NCBI GenBank assembly: GCA_964619885.1
Contig: CAZUGA010000001.1
Span: forward strand, 124,001-188,000
Reading direction: 5' to 3'
Origin: CAZUGA01 sp964619885
GTDB lineage: Bacteria > Pseudomonadota > Gammaproteobacteria > Methylococcales > UBA1147
DNA length: 64,000 bases
Part shown: positions 1 through 9,242 of the stretch, in pieces
Position numbering within the stretch: the stretch's first letter is position 1
Layout of the letters: each line of letters starts with the position of its first letter
Program-made: the position numbers and the translations under genes
The notes under the pieces: generated by a model
The model's database searches: none
Told to the model about the DNA's origin: nothing
The model's input: the letters and a program-made list of their open reading frames with translations, nothing else

Positions 1-360
1 TTCATATACATCGACAAATGGTAATAAACCCAACAGCGCGATGCTTAGGATTACCGCAATGTTTACCCGATATAGCTGGAACGCGCGGGCAAGTAATTTT
101 TGTGCGGTGGGTATAAAACCGTCTTTGTAGAGTTTCTTCCGGTATACGATACCCACGACGAGTCCAGACAATGCAACGAAACCTTCTGCGCTGGATATCA
201 GGCCTATACGCTCCCATGCAAACATCGCCAGTAGAGAGAAATATTCCAGGTGGACGGTAATAACAACGAGCATGACCAGGCCGCGGAGAAAATCAATTCT
301 AAGGTCGCGCGCAGAGCCGTTGTTTGAATATGCAAGAGTGGAAGTTTCAGTCGATACCAT
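1..360 (-). CDS. opgC: OpgC-family membrane acyltransferase (partial, 3' end outside window)
   Basis: The reverse strand is open from an ATG at 360 to the window edge, giving the first 120 residues. After a short polar N-terminus comes RDLRIDFLRGLVMLVVITVH, then EYFSLLAMFAWERIGLISSAEGFVALSGLVVG, which is the characteristic start of OpgC proteins (acyltransferase-3-like integral membrane enzymes that succinylate osmoregulated periplasmic glucans). Two hydrophobic segments are visible before the sequence leaves the window. It lies downstream of and co-oriented with the GH17-GT2 glucan synthase, with a 308-base gap, which fits a role in decorating that glucan. No clear Shine-Dalgarno sequence precedes the ATG. 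The family call rests on motif recognition; the substituent (succinyl or other) cannot be read from the sequence. Confidence 0.85.
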   Translation of the reverse strand, partial: MVSTETSTLAYSNNGSARDLRIDFLRGLVMLVVITVHLEYFSLLAMFAWERIGLISSAEGFVALSGLVVGIVYRKKLYKDGFIPTAQKLLARAFQLYRVNIAVILSIALLGLLPFVDVYE

Positions 361-429
361 ATGTGTTATTGACGGTGAGAGGCGGGGGCTAGGTTTATGC
401 TGCTGAATCGATAAAGCATGAAATCTTGT

Positions 430-453
430 GCCTGCCGCAAAAGTGCGACAGGC
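430..453 (-). other. Intercistronic hairpin between glucan synthase and opgC
   Basis: In the minus-strand transcript GCCUGUCGCA and UGCGGCAGGC can pair over 10 bp (one G-U) around a 4-base loop. No U-tract follows, so it is more likely an mRNA structure or processing barrier than an intrinsic terminator. The rest of 361-668 shows no convincing gene. Confidence 0.5.
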
Positions 454-668
454 GGGGCCTCGTCGAAGAAATGGGTATTATTGTTTGGCAGTGCGGTTAA
501 TTCAAAAAAGTCTTATTGTTTTTATATATCGGCTTTCACTCTGCGGGAATATCCCAAGACGGAATATGGGTTTCGATGTCAGCGTGTATTAATACGCTGG
601 TAAGTTTTTATTGGAAACAAAACTACCCATCCCTGGGCTGTAAATTTGCCATTCAAATAAAGTTGTTC

Positions 669-3302
669 TTAGGAAAATTTAGCTTCCGCATCAGCCAATT
701 CTTTCAATTGATCCTGGATCGGATTCACTACCGGTCGGAATTGGAAGCTAGGAGTCAAGTTCACAATCAATGTTGTCAGCGTCGCGGCGTAGGGGATCGC
801 TTGGACTAGGAGAACGGCTATCCAAATTTTTCCTGTTGTATTATTGAAATGCTCCAATGAACCAATCGACACCGCGGCGGAAACCAATAGTATCAGCAGC
901 AGTAATTCCTGCCGAATAGTCAGGAGTCCGGCAAGAATTGGGCTGGTTTTTTCGCATTTCGGGGTTCGTAAAAACGGCCGCCCTGAGGTAAACAGGCCGA
1001 CCCAAATGCCTTTTGCAACAGTATGGGTCAACGCCAAGCCCGCAATCATTGCGGCAATAGTTTGGCCAATACTACATTTGACGCGGGCTTGATAAAGCCA
1101 AAGCGAACGTAGAATCTTAAAGCAGAATATCCCGATGGTGGGTAATACAAAAGCCATAACCGGTAATTCACCTTGGGTCGGCTCGATTAGAATTTGCGCT
1201 GTTAGGGCTAAGCTGGCCAATGTGAAAACCAAGGCTAATGCGTCAGAAAACCACGGCAGCCAGCCCGCAATAAAGTAATAGCGTTGTGCTGGTGTTAGAT
1301 CGGACTTCGCACCAGAAAGGAATGATCGTCGGTGCCGTTTGAGGATTTGCATTGCACCATAGACCCAACGGAACCGCTGTGTCATATAGCTTGCCAGATT
1401 GTCTGGTGTTACGCCTTGGCCGAATGAGTCCTTCACATATACCGAATCGTAGCCATTGCGGTACAGTCGCAGGCCCAATTCGCTGTCCTCGCAAATACAC
1501 CATTCGCCCCAGCTTCCAACTTGTTCCAGCGCGGTTTTGCGGATCATCGTCATCGTGCCGTGCTGGATAATTGCGTTAAAAGCGTTACGTTGGACCATAC
1601 CCAGCTTAAAAAATCCGGCGTATTCCCAGTGGCAGAAAGATTTAAACAGGTTTTCTTCGTTGTCCCGATAGTCCTGCGGAGCTTGCACGAATCCGACGTC
1701 TGGTTTGTCAAAATAGGGCACCAGTTGTGACAACCAGCCAGGATTCACCAGATAATCGCTATCGATCACGGCAATGACCTCGGAGTCTTCAGCAGTTTCT
1801 TTAAGCCCAAAATTTAGCGCACCGGCTTTGAAGCCCGGCCAGTTTTCCAAGTGGAAGAATCGAAAATTTCCACCCAATTGGTCGCAGAAATCCCGGACGG
1901 GTTGCCACACTGACGGGTCCGTAGTGTTATTGTCAAGAACCAGTACTTCGAAATTTGGGTAATCCAAATTTGCTAATGCAGATATTGTCTCCCGGACCAT
2001 TTCGGGCGGCTCGTTATGGATTGGCAGGTGAACTGAAACCTTGGGATAAGAAAAGTTCGGGGGCGGGCTCAGTGGGCCGAAGCTTCGCTCATCGTTGCGA
2101 TGCCACAAGACTTCCGCAATTTCCATGGATTCTACCAACAATACTAAGATTGCAAGGCCTTGCATCGCAATCAACAATATCCACATGGCTGTACTCAACC
2201 CGGTATGGTATTGATAAACACCGATTGATGCGGTCCACGCGATCGCGGACGCTGAAGCGTTTGCGACCAACGCAAAGAATACCTTGCCGGGCGTACCTAG
2301 TTGGCGTTTACGCAGCAAGAATAAAATCATAAGTAAGCCACCGATGGCACCGGCAGCAGCGGCCCATGCTTTCCAGGTTGGCATGGCCAGAACTTTGGAT
2401 TGCATCGGGAATTTGGCTTGCCGTTCGGCGTTGAATATACCCCAATACGCACCAGACGAGCCTTCAAGCGTGATCTTCCAAGGTTGGTCGAAAGCTTCAA
2501 CTACGTAATAAATGATGTCCATATCCCGGGCACGATTCAAAAATTCACGCAGAAACGTAGCCTGGTTTAGCAACGACGGCTCGGACTGTTTAACCGGCTG
2601 TCCACCCGATGGCCAACCCGCTTCAGTGATGACTATGGGTTTGTTGGGATAAGCTGTTCGCAGTGCCTGGTAGCGATCGAACGCATAATCGACTGCTTGC
2701 TCGATGGGGATGCCTTCCCAGTAGGGCAGTATGTGCGTCGCAATGAAATCGACTTCTTCGACCAGTTCAGGATTATCCATCCAGATGTGCCAAGGCTCAG
2801 AAGTACTGACAGGGCGCCAGACGCGTTCCCGTACCTGCCGCAGATACTGGATCATTTCGTCAACAGTTACATCCTTGCGCAATATTGCTTCGTTGCCAAC
2901 CACCGAGCGAACGACATTATTGTGTTTATTACTTAGGATCACCAAATTTTCGATTTCCATCTCGTTGGCGATTTCGTTCGATGAAATCCACGCCCCGGCA
3001 GTCACATGGAGGTTGTATTTCGCGGCAAGCTCCGGTACTAATTCTAATCCATTAGTTACGCTATAAGTCCTTACCGCGTGGGTTTTTCCCTCGAGCAAAC
3101 TCAGATCGTAATCGATTTGCTTTTCGGTGGGGAAGAGGCCTTTTTCGGGATTATGGTCGGGCCTTAGAGGACTGAAAGATACACCCATCATCGGTCCATC
3201 CCAGGTCGGTGCTTCGTGGGGTCTGTTCAGATAGGTCCACACTGCGAAATTGGCAATAATGACCAAAATCAGCGTAGTGATTGGCAACAACTTTTTCCTC
3301 AT
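669..3302 (-). CDS. GH17-GT2 membrane beta-glucan synthase (NdvB-type)
   Basis: 877 residues. An N-terminal membrane anchor (about 5-24) leads into a GH17 domain (about 35-300) with both catalytic glutamates visible: E138 in VVGNEAI and E227 in VITEAGWPS. Hydrophobic segments (about 310-395) are followed by a processive GT2 domain (about 420-660) with D514-S-D516, E605-D606 and the QRFRW motif at 642-646; more membrane helices close the protein. This matches NdvB-like proteins of proteobacteria, in which a cytosolic synthase polymerises UDP-glucose and the periplasmic GH17 domain remodels or cyclises the beta-glucan by transglycosylation (known for Pseudomonas and Azotobacter homologues). The neighbouring opgC supports a periplasmic glucan product. 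The linkage type (beta-1,3 expected) is inference. Confidence 0.88.
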   Translation of the reverse strand: MRKKLLPITTLILVIIANFAVWTYLNRPHEAPTWDGPMMGVSFSPLRPDHNPEKGLFPTEKQIDYDLSLLEGKTHAVRTYSVTNGLELVPELAAKYNLHVTAGAWISSNEIANEMEIENLVILSNKHNNVVRSVVGNEAILRKDVTVDEMIQYLRQVRERVWRPVSTSEPWHIWMDNPELVEEVDFIATHILPYWEGIPIEQAVDYAFDRYQALRTAYPNKPIVITEAGWPSGGQPVKQSEPSLLNQATFLREFLNRARDMDIIYYVVEAFDQPWKITLEGSSGAYWGIFNAERQAKFPMQSKVLAMPTWKAWAAAAGAIGGLLMILFLLRKRQLGTPGKVFFALVANASASAIAWTASIGVYQYHTGLSTAMWILLIAMQGLAILVLLVESMEIAEVLWHRNDERSFGPLSPPPNFSYPKVSVHLPIHNEPPEMVRETISALANLDYPNFEVLVLDNNTTDPSVWQPVRDFCDQLGGNFRFFHLENWPGFKAGALNFGLKETAEDSEVIAVIDSDYLVNPGWLSQLVPYFDKPDVGFVQAPQDYRDNEENLFKSFCHWEYAGFFKLGMVQRNAFNAIIQHGTMTMIRKTALEQVGSWGEWCICEDSELGLRLYRNGYDSVYVKDSFGQGVTPDNLASYMTQRFRWVYGAMQILKRHRRSFLSGAKSDLTPAQRYYFIAGWLPWFSDALALVFTLASLALTAQILIEPTQGELPVMAFVLPTIGIFCFKILRSLWLYQARVKCSIGQTIAAMIAGLALTHTVAKGIWVGLFTSGRPFLRTPKCEKTSPILAGLLTIRQELLLLILLVSAAVSIGSLEHFNNTTGKIWIAVLLVQAIPYAATLTTLIVNLTPSFQFRPVVNPIQDQLKELADAEAKFS

Positions 3303-3948
3303 GCCTATAGCTCCAAATTATTATGTTTATAAAGGCGTCAATTATGAAAGCAAGATTTTTGTGCGTGGGGGCCTGTTTGAGTGCAACCCGAATCTTGAAT
3401 TCTCCAAACCCGCTTGGGTTATGGTGGGGCCAACAATCTGCATCCATATTTTATGCGTTCAAATGAATCGCTGCTGCGGCCGTGCCCCTAGCTTTACAGT
3501 ATGTTCCGTATCGCGAATTAACAGATTTTTCTGTTGTGGGTTGTCTCCCTAGCGACACCCAGTTGTCTCGTAATATCCTGTGTACCATATATAAGCAATG
3601 GGCGTGCCACTATTGAAATTACTATATGGATAGTATGGTTATACCAGTAACAATTCCATATATTAACCTGGTTTTTGGTAAGATTGTCGTGTATAAGCGA
3701 CGAAATACCTAAATACCCCTACCAGGCCCGAATATTAAGCAGAAGTACTGTCTCTTTGTGGCGACATTCGTCTTTTTAATCCATATAAAAATAATAAATA
3801 ACAGTGGGTTAACGTGATAATTTAATTATGTTGCAGTGCAACTAAGCGAATAGATATTTGCCGGTGTGTTTCTGCACTGCGGAACTCAATTATTTGTAAT
3901 CGTCGAGCATTTATTTCCGTTCGGTTAGGCTGATGACGCGGCAAATTT
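3303..3948. other. Intergenic region without recognised gene
   Basis: This AT-rich stretch lies upstream of the GH17-GT2 gene and downstream of the ACP/acyl-AMP ligase gene. Short open frames exist but show no protein-like composition and no ribosome binding site. The promoter for the glucan synthase must lie here, but no convincing -35/-10 pair was found. Confidence 0.4.
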
Positions 3949-6810
3949 TTAGCGTGATAAATCGGGTTCGTGGGTGTGTGGCAGCATTGCTTCACGGCTG
4001 GCTTCCTTGAGCCTTTGTGCAGTATTCCAGTGATCTTCCGAATGTTCGCCCGTTGCCCGAACATCGTCAGGGTATATCGGTGCTGTAATCGTAACGTGAA
4101 TTTTTCCGCGACGGGGAAACCAGGTATCGGGCCTTAGTATGGACCGGGTACCGCGTATGATTACCGGAACAATGGCTAAATCGGCCTCTACCGCAGTTTT
4201 AAAAGCGCCCATATAAAATGGCAATAACCCGGGAACGCGTGTGAAGGTGCCTTCTGGAAAAATCAATAATGTTTTACCAAGCCGGGCTGTAGTCGTGACT
4301 TTATCCGCATCCGCGACGCCCTTCAGACGCTCGAAGCGTTCTACGAATACGGTATCCATTCTGCCTAACATCGTGCCAGCGACGAATTGGCCAGATAATT
4401 CTCCTTTGGCGACGAAACTGAATTGAACCGGTAAAGTGAGTAACAGTATGGCCGAGTCAAGGTAGCTACAGTGATTGCTGATTATAATTCTGGTTTGACC
4501 ATCGTCGGGAAGATTTTCTAGTCCATGAACTTCTACTGAGTTGCCAGTCAGTAGCGCGAAAGCTTTGACCGTACTACGAATAACGCTTCTTCGCCAATTT
4601 GCAACCGGTGTAAATACGACGCCAATCCAAGTCAGCGCCGCAAGCGGTAGGAACATCAACCAAGCATAAATTGCGTACAAGTAGGCTTTCAATGTCACCA
4701 GACTTCGCCGCATTTGCGGGATTATTGCTGATCCTACCAATCTTAAAATCTGCCAACCCAGTGCTTTGGATTTTTTTCCGATCAAATTATTCTGATAAAT
4801 CTCGCGGCAGGCGCTGCGTCTTATCTTCCCACTGGATGTCTTCAGAACTGAACGCGGTGGTGCCAACACTATTTCGTCGGGTGGCGTGCCGATTAATGCA
4901 ATCGACGCGCTGTTGATTTCGCCGCGCAACCGATCCTGTTCCACGGGTTGGGTTTCGCGGGTTTCTGCCAATACCACTAGACGTTCAGTGCCTTTTTCGT
5001 TGTCCGTGCTGCCGAATACAGCTACGCAACCCTTACGTATCCCCGAAATATCGCTAACCGCGCTTTCCAGTTCTTGTGGATAGATGTTACGTCCAGCGTG
5101 GATAATCAAATCCTTAATACGGCCGGTGAGGTACAGTTCTCCATCGGCGATGTAAGCTAGATCACCGGTATTTAGCCACGATCCGCTGTACAATTGAGCG
5201 GTTTGTTCTGGGTTTTGGTAGTAACCCGCTGTAGCCGATGGGCCCCGGAATTGCAATCGACCTTGATAACGGTCCGGGAGTTCCCGGTCTGTGTCGTCTA
5301 CCACTCGAATTTCGTGATCAACCAGCGGGACCCCGCAGGCGACGAATCTGATTATTTTCTCGACTTCATTACTCGCGACGGCAATCCCTTTGTCCATGAA
5401 GGTTTGTCGATCAATATTATCGAACAGCGGGGTCCGATTAATTCCCGGAAAGGTCAGCCCCACGGAACATTCGGCCAAGCCATAAACCGGTTTTATGGCC
5501 GTCGGTTTTAGCCCCGAGACCTGGAAATGGTCCATGAATTTTTCTATAGTCTCGGGGTTTACGGGTTCAGCCCCGTTAAACATAGAGCGCAGCGAACTTA
5601 GGTCGATGCGGTTAACCGTTTCCGCATCGACACGCTTCATGCAAAGTTCGTAGGCAAAATTTGGTGCTGCGGTAAGTGTTCCTTTGTAGCGATGTATCGC
5701 CCACAACCAACGCTCGGGCTTGGATAAAAACTCCAATGGCGACATGATGACCACCGTGGCCGAAAAATAAAGACTCCCCAACCACGCACCGATCAAACCC
5801 ATATCATGGTATAGGGGTAACCAGCTGATGAATACATCGTTTGAATCGACATCCAGTTGAGCACCCATCGCGCGAATATTGGCCAACAAATTTGCGTGGC
5901 TCAGGGCGACGCCCTTAGGCGTACCCGTACTGCCGGAGGTATATTGCAGGAAGGCGATCTGGTCCGCATTTATTTTTGGTCTTAACGGCGAGCTGCCGAT
6001 AGTACTGACAACTTCCGGAGTGGTTATAGTGTGCATTTCCGGCAGATGTGGTTGTAATAGCCGTGCTACCTGTTTGGCATCGGGTACGGTAATCAAAATA
6101 ACCGCGCCGCAATTGGCAAGAATGCGTTTGTGCCGCAACAAGTGATCCTCGATCTGGTTGATTCGGGCGGGTGGGTAGATTGGGACGGGAATGCCGCCGG
6201 CGATCAGGATGCCGAAAAAGCTAAAGAAATAGGATTTGCCGGTGGGTAGCATCAAAGTTACCGCTTGCCCGGGTTTTAAACCTTTTTGTTGCAGGCCGCA
6301 TGCAATTGCGCTGGCCTGATGCTTGAGTTCTCTGTAGGTGATTATTTCACCCTCACCGTTGTCTTCAAAAAAGCGGATATGCGGCTGGTCCGGGTGGCTG
6401 TCGACGTGCCAATCAAGAATGTCGAGTAGCGTGTCGGCGTGATGTGGCGTGGAACCTTTTCCACTAAGGTCCGACGGATCTATTTCTATCGTGGTATCTA
6501 AATCGGTGGTTGATTTAGCCCGGGAAATTTCCAGCAACAAATCTCCAGGCGTGTCGACTTCGGCGAAAACCTGCTGTACTAACGAAACGTCAAAATGCCG
6601 TTCGATCCGAGCAAGAAATTCAACCCTGCTAAGACTATCCAATCCCAGGTCTTTGTCGAATGAGGTTTCCAGTGAAAGTGCTTCCAGTTGCAAGGGCTTT
6701 ATTTTTAAGGCGGTCCCTAAATGTTGGATCGCATCCAGGAGTTCTGCGCCGTTTGGTGGGTTGACACTACCACTTGAGTTACTTTGTTTGCTGTCGGGGT
6801 CGATCGCCAT
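3949..6810 (-). CDS. ACP / acyl-AMP ligase / PlsC-type acyltransferase fusion
   Basis: 953 residues with three domains. Residues about 20-100 form an acyl carrier protein with the phosphopantetheine site DLGLDSL (Ser59). An AMP-binding ligase follows (about 125-690), with the P-loop-like LQYTSGSTGTPKGVALSH and the TGRIKDLIIHAGRNIYP motif near the hinge; it resembles fatty acyl-AMP ligases and acyl-ACP synthetases. Hydrophobic segments near 690-745 precede a PlsC-like 1-acyl-glycerophosphate acyltransferase domain with HCSYLD (HX4D) and FPEGTFTR. The protein should activate a fatty acid as acyl-AMP, load it on the built-in ACP and pass it to a lysolipid or other acceptor at the membrane. It resembles Aas in function, but the domain order differs and an ACP is added. 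The acceptor is unknown. Confidence 0.82.
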   Translation of the reverse strand: MAIDPDSKQSNSSGSVNPPNGAELLDAIQHLGTALKIKPLQLEALSLETSFDKDLGLDSLSRVEFLARIERHFDVSLVQQVFAEVDTPGDLLLEISRAKSTTDLDTTIEIDPSDLSGKGSTPHHADTLLDILDWHVDSHPDQPHIRFFEDNGEGEIITYRELKHQASAIACGLQQKGLKPGQAVTLMLPTGKSYFFSFFGILIAGGIPVPIYPPARINQIEDHLLRHKRILANCGAVILITVPDAKQVARLLQPHLPEMHTITTPEVVSTIGSSPLRPKINADQIAFLQYTSGSTGTPKGVALSHANLLANIRAMGAQLDVDSNDVFISWLPLYHDMGLIGAWLGSLYFSATVVIMSPLEFLSKPERWLWAIHRYKGTLTAAPNFAYELCMKRVDAETVNRIDLSSLRSMFNGAEPVNPETIEKFMDHFQVSGLKPTAIKPVYGLAECSVGLTFPGINRTPLFDNIDRQTFMDKGIAVASNEVEKIIRFVACGVPLVDHEIRVVDDTDRELPDRYQGRLQFRGPSATAGYYQNPEQTAQLYSGSWLNTGDLAYIADGELYLTGRIKDLIIHAGRNIYPQELESAVSDISGIRKGCVAVFGSTDNEKGTERLVVLAETRETQPVEQDRLRGEINSASIALIGTPPDEIVLAPPRSVLKTSSGKIRRSACREIYQNNLIGKKSKALGWQILRLVGSAIIPQMRRSLVTLKAYLYAIYAWLMFLPLAALTWIGVVFTPVANWRRSVIRSTVKAFALLTGNSVEVHGLENLPDDGQTRIIISNHCSYLDSAILLLTLPVQFSFVAKGELSGQFVAGTMLGRMDTVFVERFERLKGVADADKVTTTARLGKTLLIFPEGTFTRVPGLLPFYMGAFKTAVEADLAIVPVIIRGTRSILRPDTWFPRRGKIHVTITAPIYPDDVRATGEHSEDHWNTAQRLKEASREAMLPHTHEPDLSR

Positions 6811-7108
6811 GGATTCTGTTTTCCATCGATTCTGGGTTTAGAAGGTGCGCGCAAGCGTAAAAAATCAACGCCGTTAATCTGGGTTAAATATGCCATTGTC
6901 AATATCCAGATTATCCGCGGATTTTTGTGCAAATAGCAACATCGTTCTTGATCTCCTCATGAACATCGAACCGGTGACCGTTTAAATTGTCGAAATCTCA
7001 TCGGGGTCTAGGATAATGCCTGATTGGTGTTATCCGTCGGTTTGATCAAACATCAGCGGATCGGAGTGTGAAAGATTTATCTCCAGATTCAGCTCTGGTT
7101 AATTAAGC
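6811..7108. other. Divergent intergenic region
   Basis: This spacer separates the minus-strand ACP-ligase fusion from the plus-strand His/Arg/Tyr-rich protein and must hold both promoters. A short inverted repeat, CCAGA-6-TCTGG, lies at about 7083-7098. No gene is seen. Confidence 0.35.
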
Positions 7109-7122
7109 CCGAGTATACTCGG
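7109..7122. promoter_or_regulatory. 14-bp perfect palindrome, candidate operator
   Basis: CCGAGTATACTCGG is a perfect inverted repeat 27 bases before the ATG at 7150. Its position suggests a repressor or dimeric regulator site overlapping the transcription start region. The regulator is unknown. Confidence 0.35.
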
Positions 7123-7149
7123 TGACGAAATGCCGCTTGGAGAAAGCTT

Positions 7150-8031
7150 ATGGGTGCAAATCGACGCGTTTATTTTCCTATAATATTGGCTTGCATGGCA
7201 ACCCTATGCATTTATCTGGGTGGTGCTTCCGCGTTGGCCGGTTCTTTCGCAATCAACATTGGCCATGGTGGACATCATGGGTACAGCGGACATCACGGGC
7301 GCCGTGGTCATTATGGCCATCGCGGTTATCGCCGTCATTTCGGACATCAACGCTTTGGCCGTTCACGCGGCTATTACAAACCGCGCTACCGTGTCTACCG
7401 CCGCTATTCCTATCGACCTTACACTTACCGGAATTCCAGACCGAATTATTATCGGCGCGGTGGTTATTATAACTATCCGTACCGGTACAATTCGGTTTAC
7501 GGCGCAACCCGTTTTGGCCGAGGGTATAGTTCGGTATATAACATCAAAGTACCTGTAGGGCCAATTAGCGCACCGGTCGTAGTTAACAACAGCAATCGAG
7601 GCTGGCAGCTGTTGGCAGCGGGTCGGGGCGAAGACGCCCGCTATTATTTTGGCGATCAGGCTCGGTTGAACCCGACGGACGGTGTTCCTAAATTGGGATA
7701 CGCGCTAGCCGCCGCCGTATCAGGAGATTTCGTGCGTGCCGAATGGGCGATGCGGCGCGCATTTAACGTTGATCCGGCATCGTTGCATTACGTCGAATTT
7801 GACGAACCCGTCAAAGCCGGTATGGATCAACTCGTTGTGAACTATCAGTCAAGGATGAATGCATCGGGAACCAATGCGGGTGATGCGTTTATGCTGGCTG
7901 CGCTCAATTTTCTAGGGCACGATCATCGACCCGCTACCGAGTATATCGATCTAGCCATTGATGCAGGGGATAACAGCGCTAGCGCAGCCAATTTGAAAAA
8001 ACAGCTGCTCACCGTCGCCGATGTCAACTAG
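7150..8031 (+). CDS. Secreted His/Gly/Arg/Tyr-rich protein with TPR-like C-terminal half
   Basis: 293 residues. A signal peptide (about 1-31, ending near SALAG) is followed by a low-complexity region (about 35-125) very rich in Gly, His, Arg and Tyr, with repeated GHxGH and RYR/YRP units. The C-terminal half (about 145-290) is ordered and alpha-helical, with TPR-like helix pairs such as AAGRGEDARYYFGDQARLNP. A Shine-Dalgarno-like GGAGAAAG precedes the ATG. The basic, His-rich segment could bind metal, nucleic acid or an anionic envelope polymer. No family was recognised with confidence and no function is claimed. Confidence 0.7.
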   Translation: MGANRRVYFPIILACMATLCIYLGGASALAGSFAINIGHGGHHGYSGHHGRRGHYGHRGYRRHFGHQRFGRSRGYYKPRYRVYRRYSYRPYTYRNSRPNYYRRGGYYNYPYRYNSVYGATRFGRGYSSVYNIKVPVGPISAPVVVNNSNRGWQLLAAGRGEDARYYFGDQARLNPTDGVPKLGYALAAAVSGDFVRAEWAMRRAFNVDPASLHYVEFDEPVKAGMDQLVVNYQSRMNASGTNAGDAFMLAALNFLGHDHRPATEYIDLAIDAGDNSASAANLKKQLLTVADVN

Positions 8032-8341
8032 GTGTTGAAGGCTGTAAATTACCATTTAGAACGCGTTCAAAATCTTGCTGAACAGCCTATGGCTCTGTAA
8101 AAAGTGGAGCCAATATACTCGCATACCGAAGTATGTTGCGCCTACTATTGCAGCTTCTTTTAATCTGGGATTTTAATTCTATTACCCTCAACCTTTCGAT
8201 CGAAACGGCCATGGCAAATTCCCACAGAATTTGTTGATCGGCGCTGTTTGGGTTATTGTGCCCGAAATCTTTTGGTCGCTATGAGATGTTTGCGTGGGGT
8301 TTGGCGACCACACCTTGTCAAATTAAAAATAACTGTAAAAA
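8032..8341. other. Intergenic region, small hairpin only
   Basis: Only a short CATAC-CGAA-GTATG stem-loop at about 8122-8135 stands out. It lacks a T-tract. No gene is seen. Confidence 0.3.
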
Positions 8342-9064
8342 ATGACTATTGATATTTTATTGACCGTTGCAGTCACTTCGGTAATCCAATCCGTGTTCGG
8401 TGTTGGCGTACTGTTATTCGGTACCCCGATTCTATTGTTGCTCGGTTATGATTTTATTTACGCGTTGACCATATTGTTGCCTATTTCGATCGCAATCAAT
8501 GCCTTGCAGATCGCCCGTCACTACGATCATATTGATCGGGATTTTTACACCAATATACTGGTCTTTACCATTCCGTTTGTAGTTTTTTTCCTTTTCCTGG
8601 TGACTATTCTTCAGATTAATATCGGGTTTTTGGTCGGTTTGTTTCTACTGTTCGTCGCATTAAAAAGCTATTCGGAGGAGGTGGAGCGTTATTTGGAATC
8701 GATGGTCAAATATGAAGAGCTTTATTTGGCCGTCATGGGTGTTGTGCATGGATTGACCAACCTGGGTGGTTCACTGTTGACAGCCATCGTACATGGCAAA
8801 AATTATCCCAAAGATGTGACTCGGGTAACCGTGGCCAGCGCCTATGCGACATTCGCTGTGTTCCAGATTTTAACGTTAATATTTTCGGTGGATGATTTAT
8901 CCGTCAATGTGGTCGAAAATGGGATCTATTTGACCGTCGGTGCGTTGATATATATCTGGACCGAAGAAATGTTCTACGTGAAAATCGACAATGAAAAATA
9001 CGCAAAAATTTTTGCAGCCTTCCTGTTCGCATCGGGCATACTTTTGATTCTAAAATCGTTGTAG
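8342..9064 (+). CDS. TauE/SafE-family membrane permease
   Basis: 240 residues, almost entirely membrane segments. The two family half-repeats are visible: SVFGVGVLLFGTPILLLLGY near the N-terminus and HGLTNLGGSLLTAIVHG near the middle. TauE/SafE (formerly DUF81) proteins are predicted exporters of sulfite, sulfoacetate or related anions in the inner membrane. The substrate cannot be deduced here. No strong ribosome binding site precedes the ATG, and no flanking gene points to a pathway. A second, sequence-distinct family member is at 35773-36561. Confidence 0.8.
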   Translation: MTIDILLTVAVTSVIQSVFGVGVLLFGTPILLLLGYDFIYALTILLPISIAINALQIARHYDHIDRDFYTNILVFTIPFVVFFLFLVTILQINIGFLVGLFLLFVALKSYSEEVERYLESMVKYEELYLAVMGVVHGLTNLGGSLLTAIVHGKNYPKDVTRVTVASAYATFAVFQILTLIFSVDDLSVNVVENGIYLTVGALIYIWTEEMFYVKIDNEKYAKIFAAFLFASGILLILKSL

Positions 9065-9242
9065 ATCGCTATATTTGTTTTACGACCAAGCGAAAAGTTT
9101 GGACACCAGTTTAGCGTCGCTCCCGGGCAAATATGGAAAAACTTCCGGCGTGGCAATTCTCCCGGGCCCCAGTTCATACTTGGACTATACTGAATCACGC
9201 ACCTTATTTTTATACAACAATGGAATACAAAGGTCCTGATTC

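Noticed and set aside
3151..3552. Overlapping open frames around the start of the GH17-GT2 gene
   Set aside because: They overlap a strong coding region or have no conserved features.
8122..8135. CATAC-CGAA-GTATG hairpin as terminator
   Set aside because: Five-base stem without a T-tract; likely chance.
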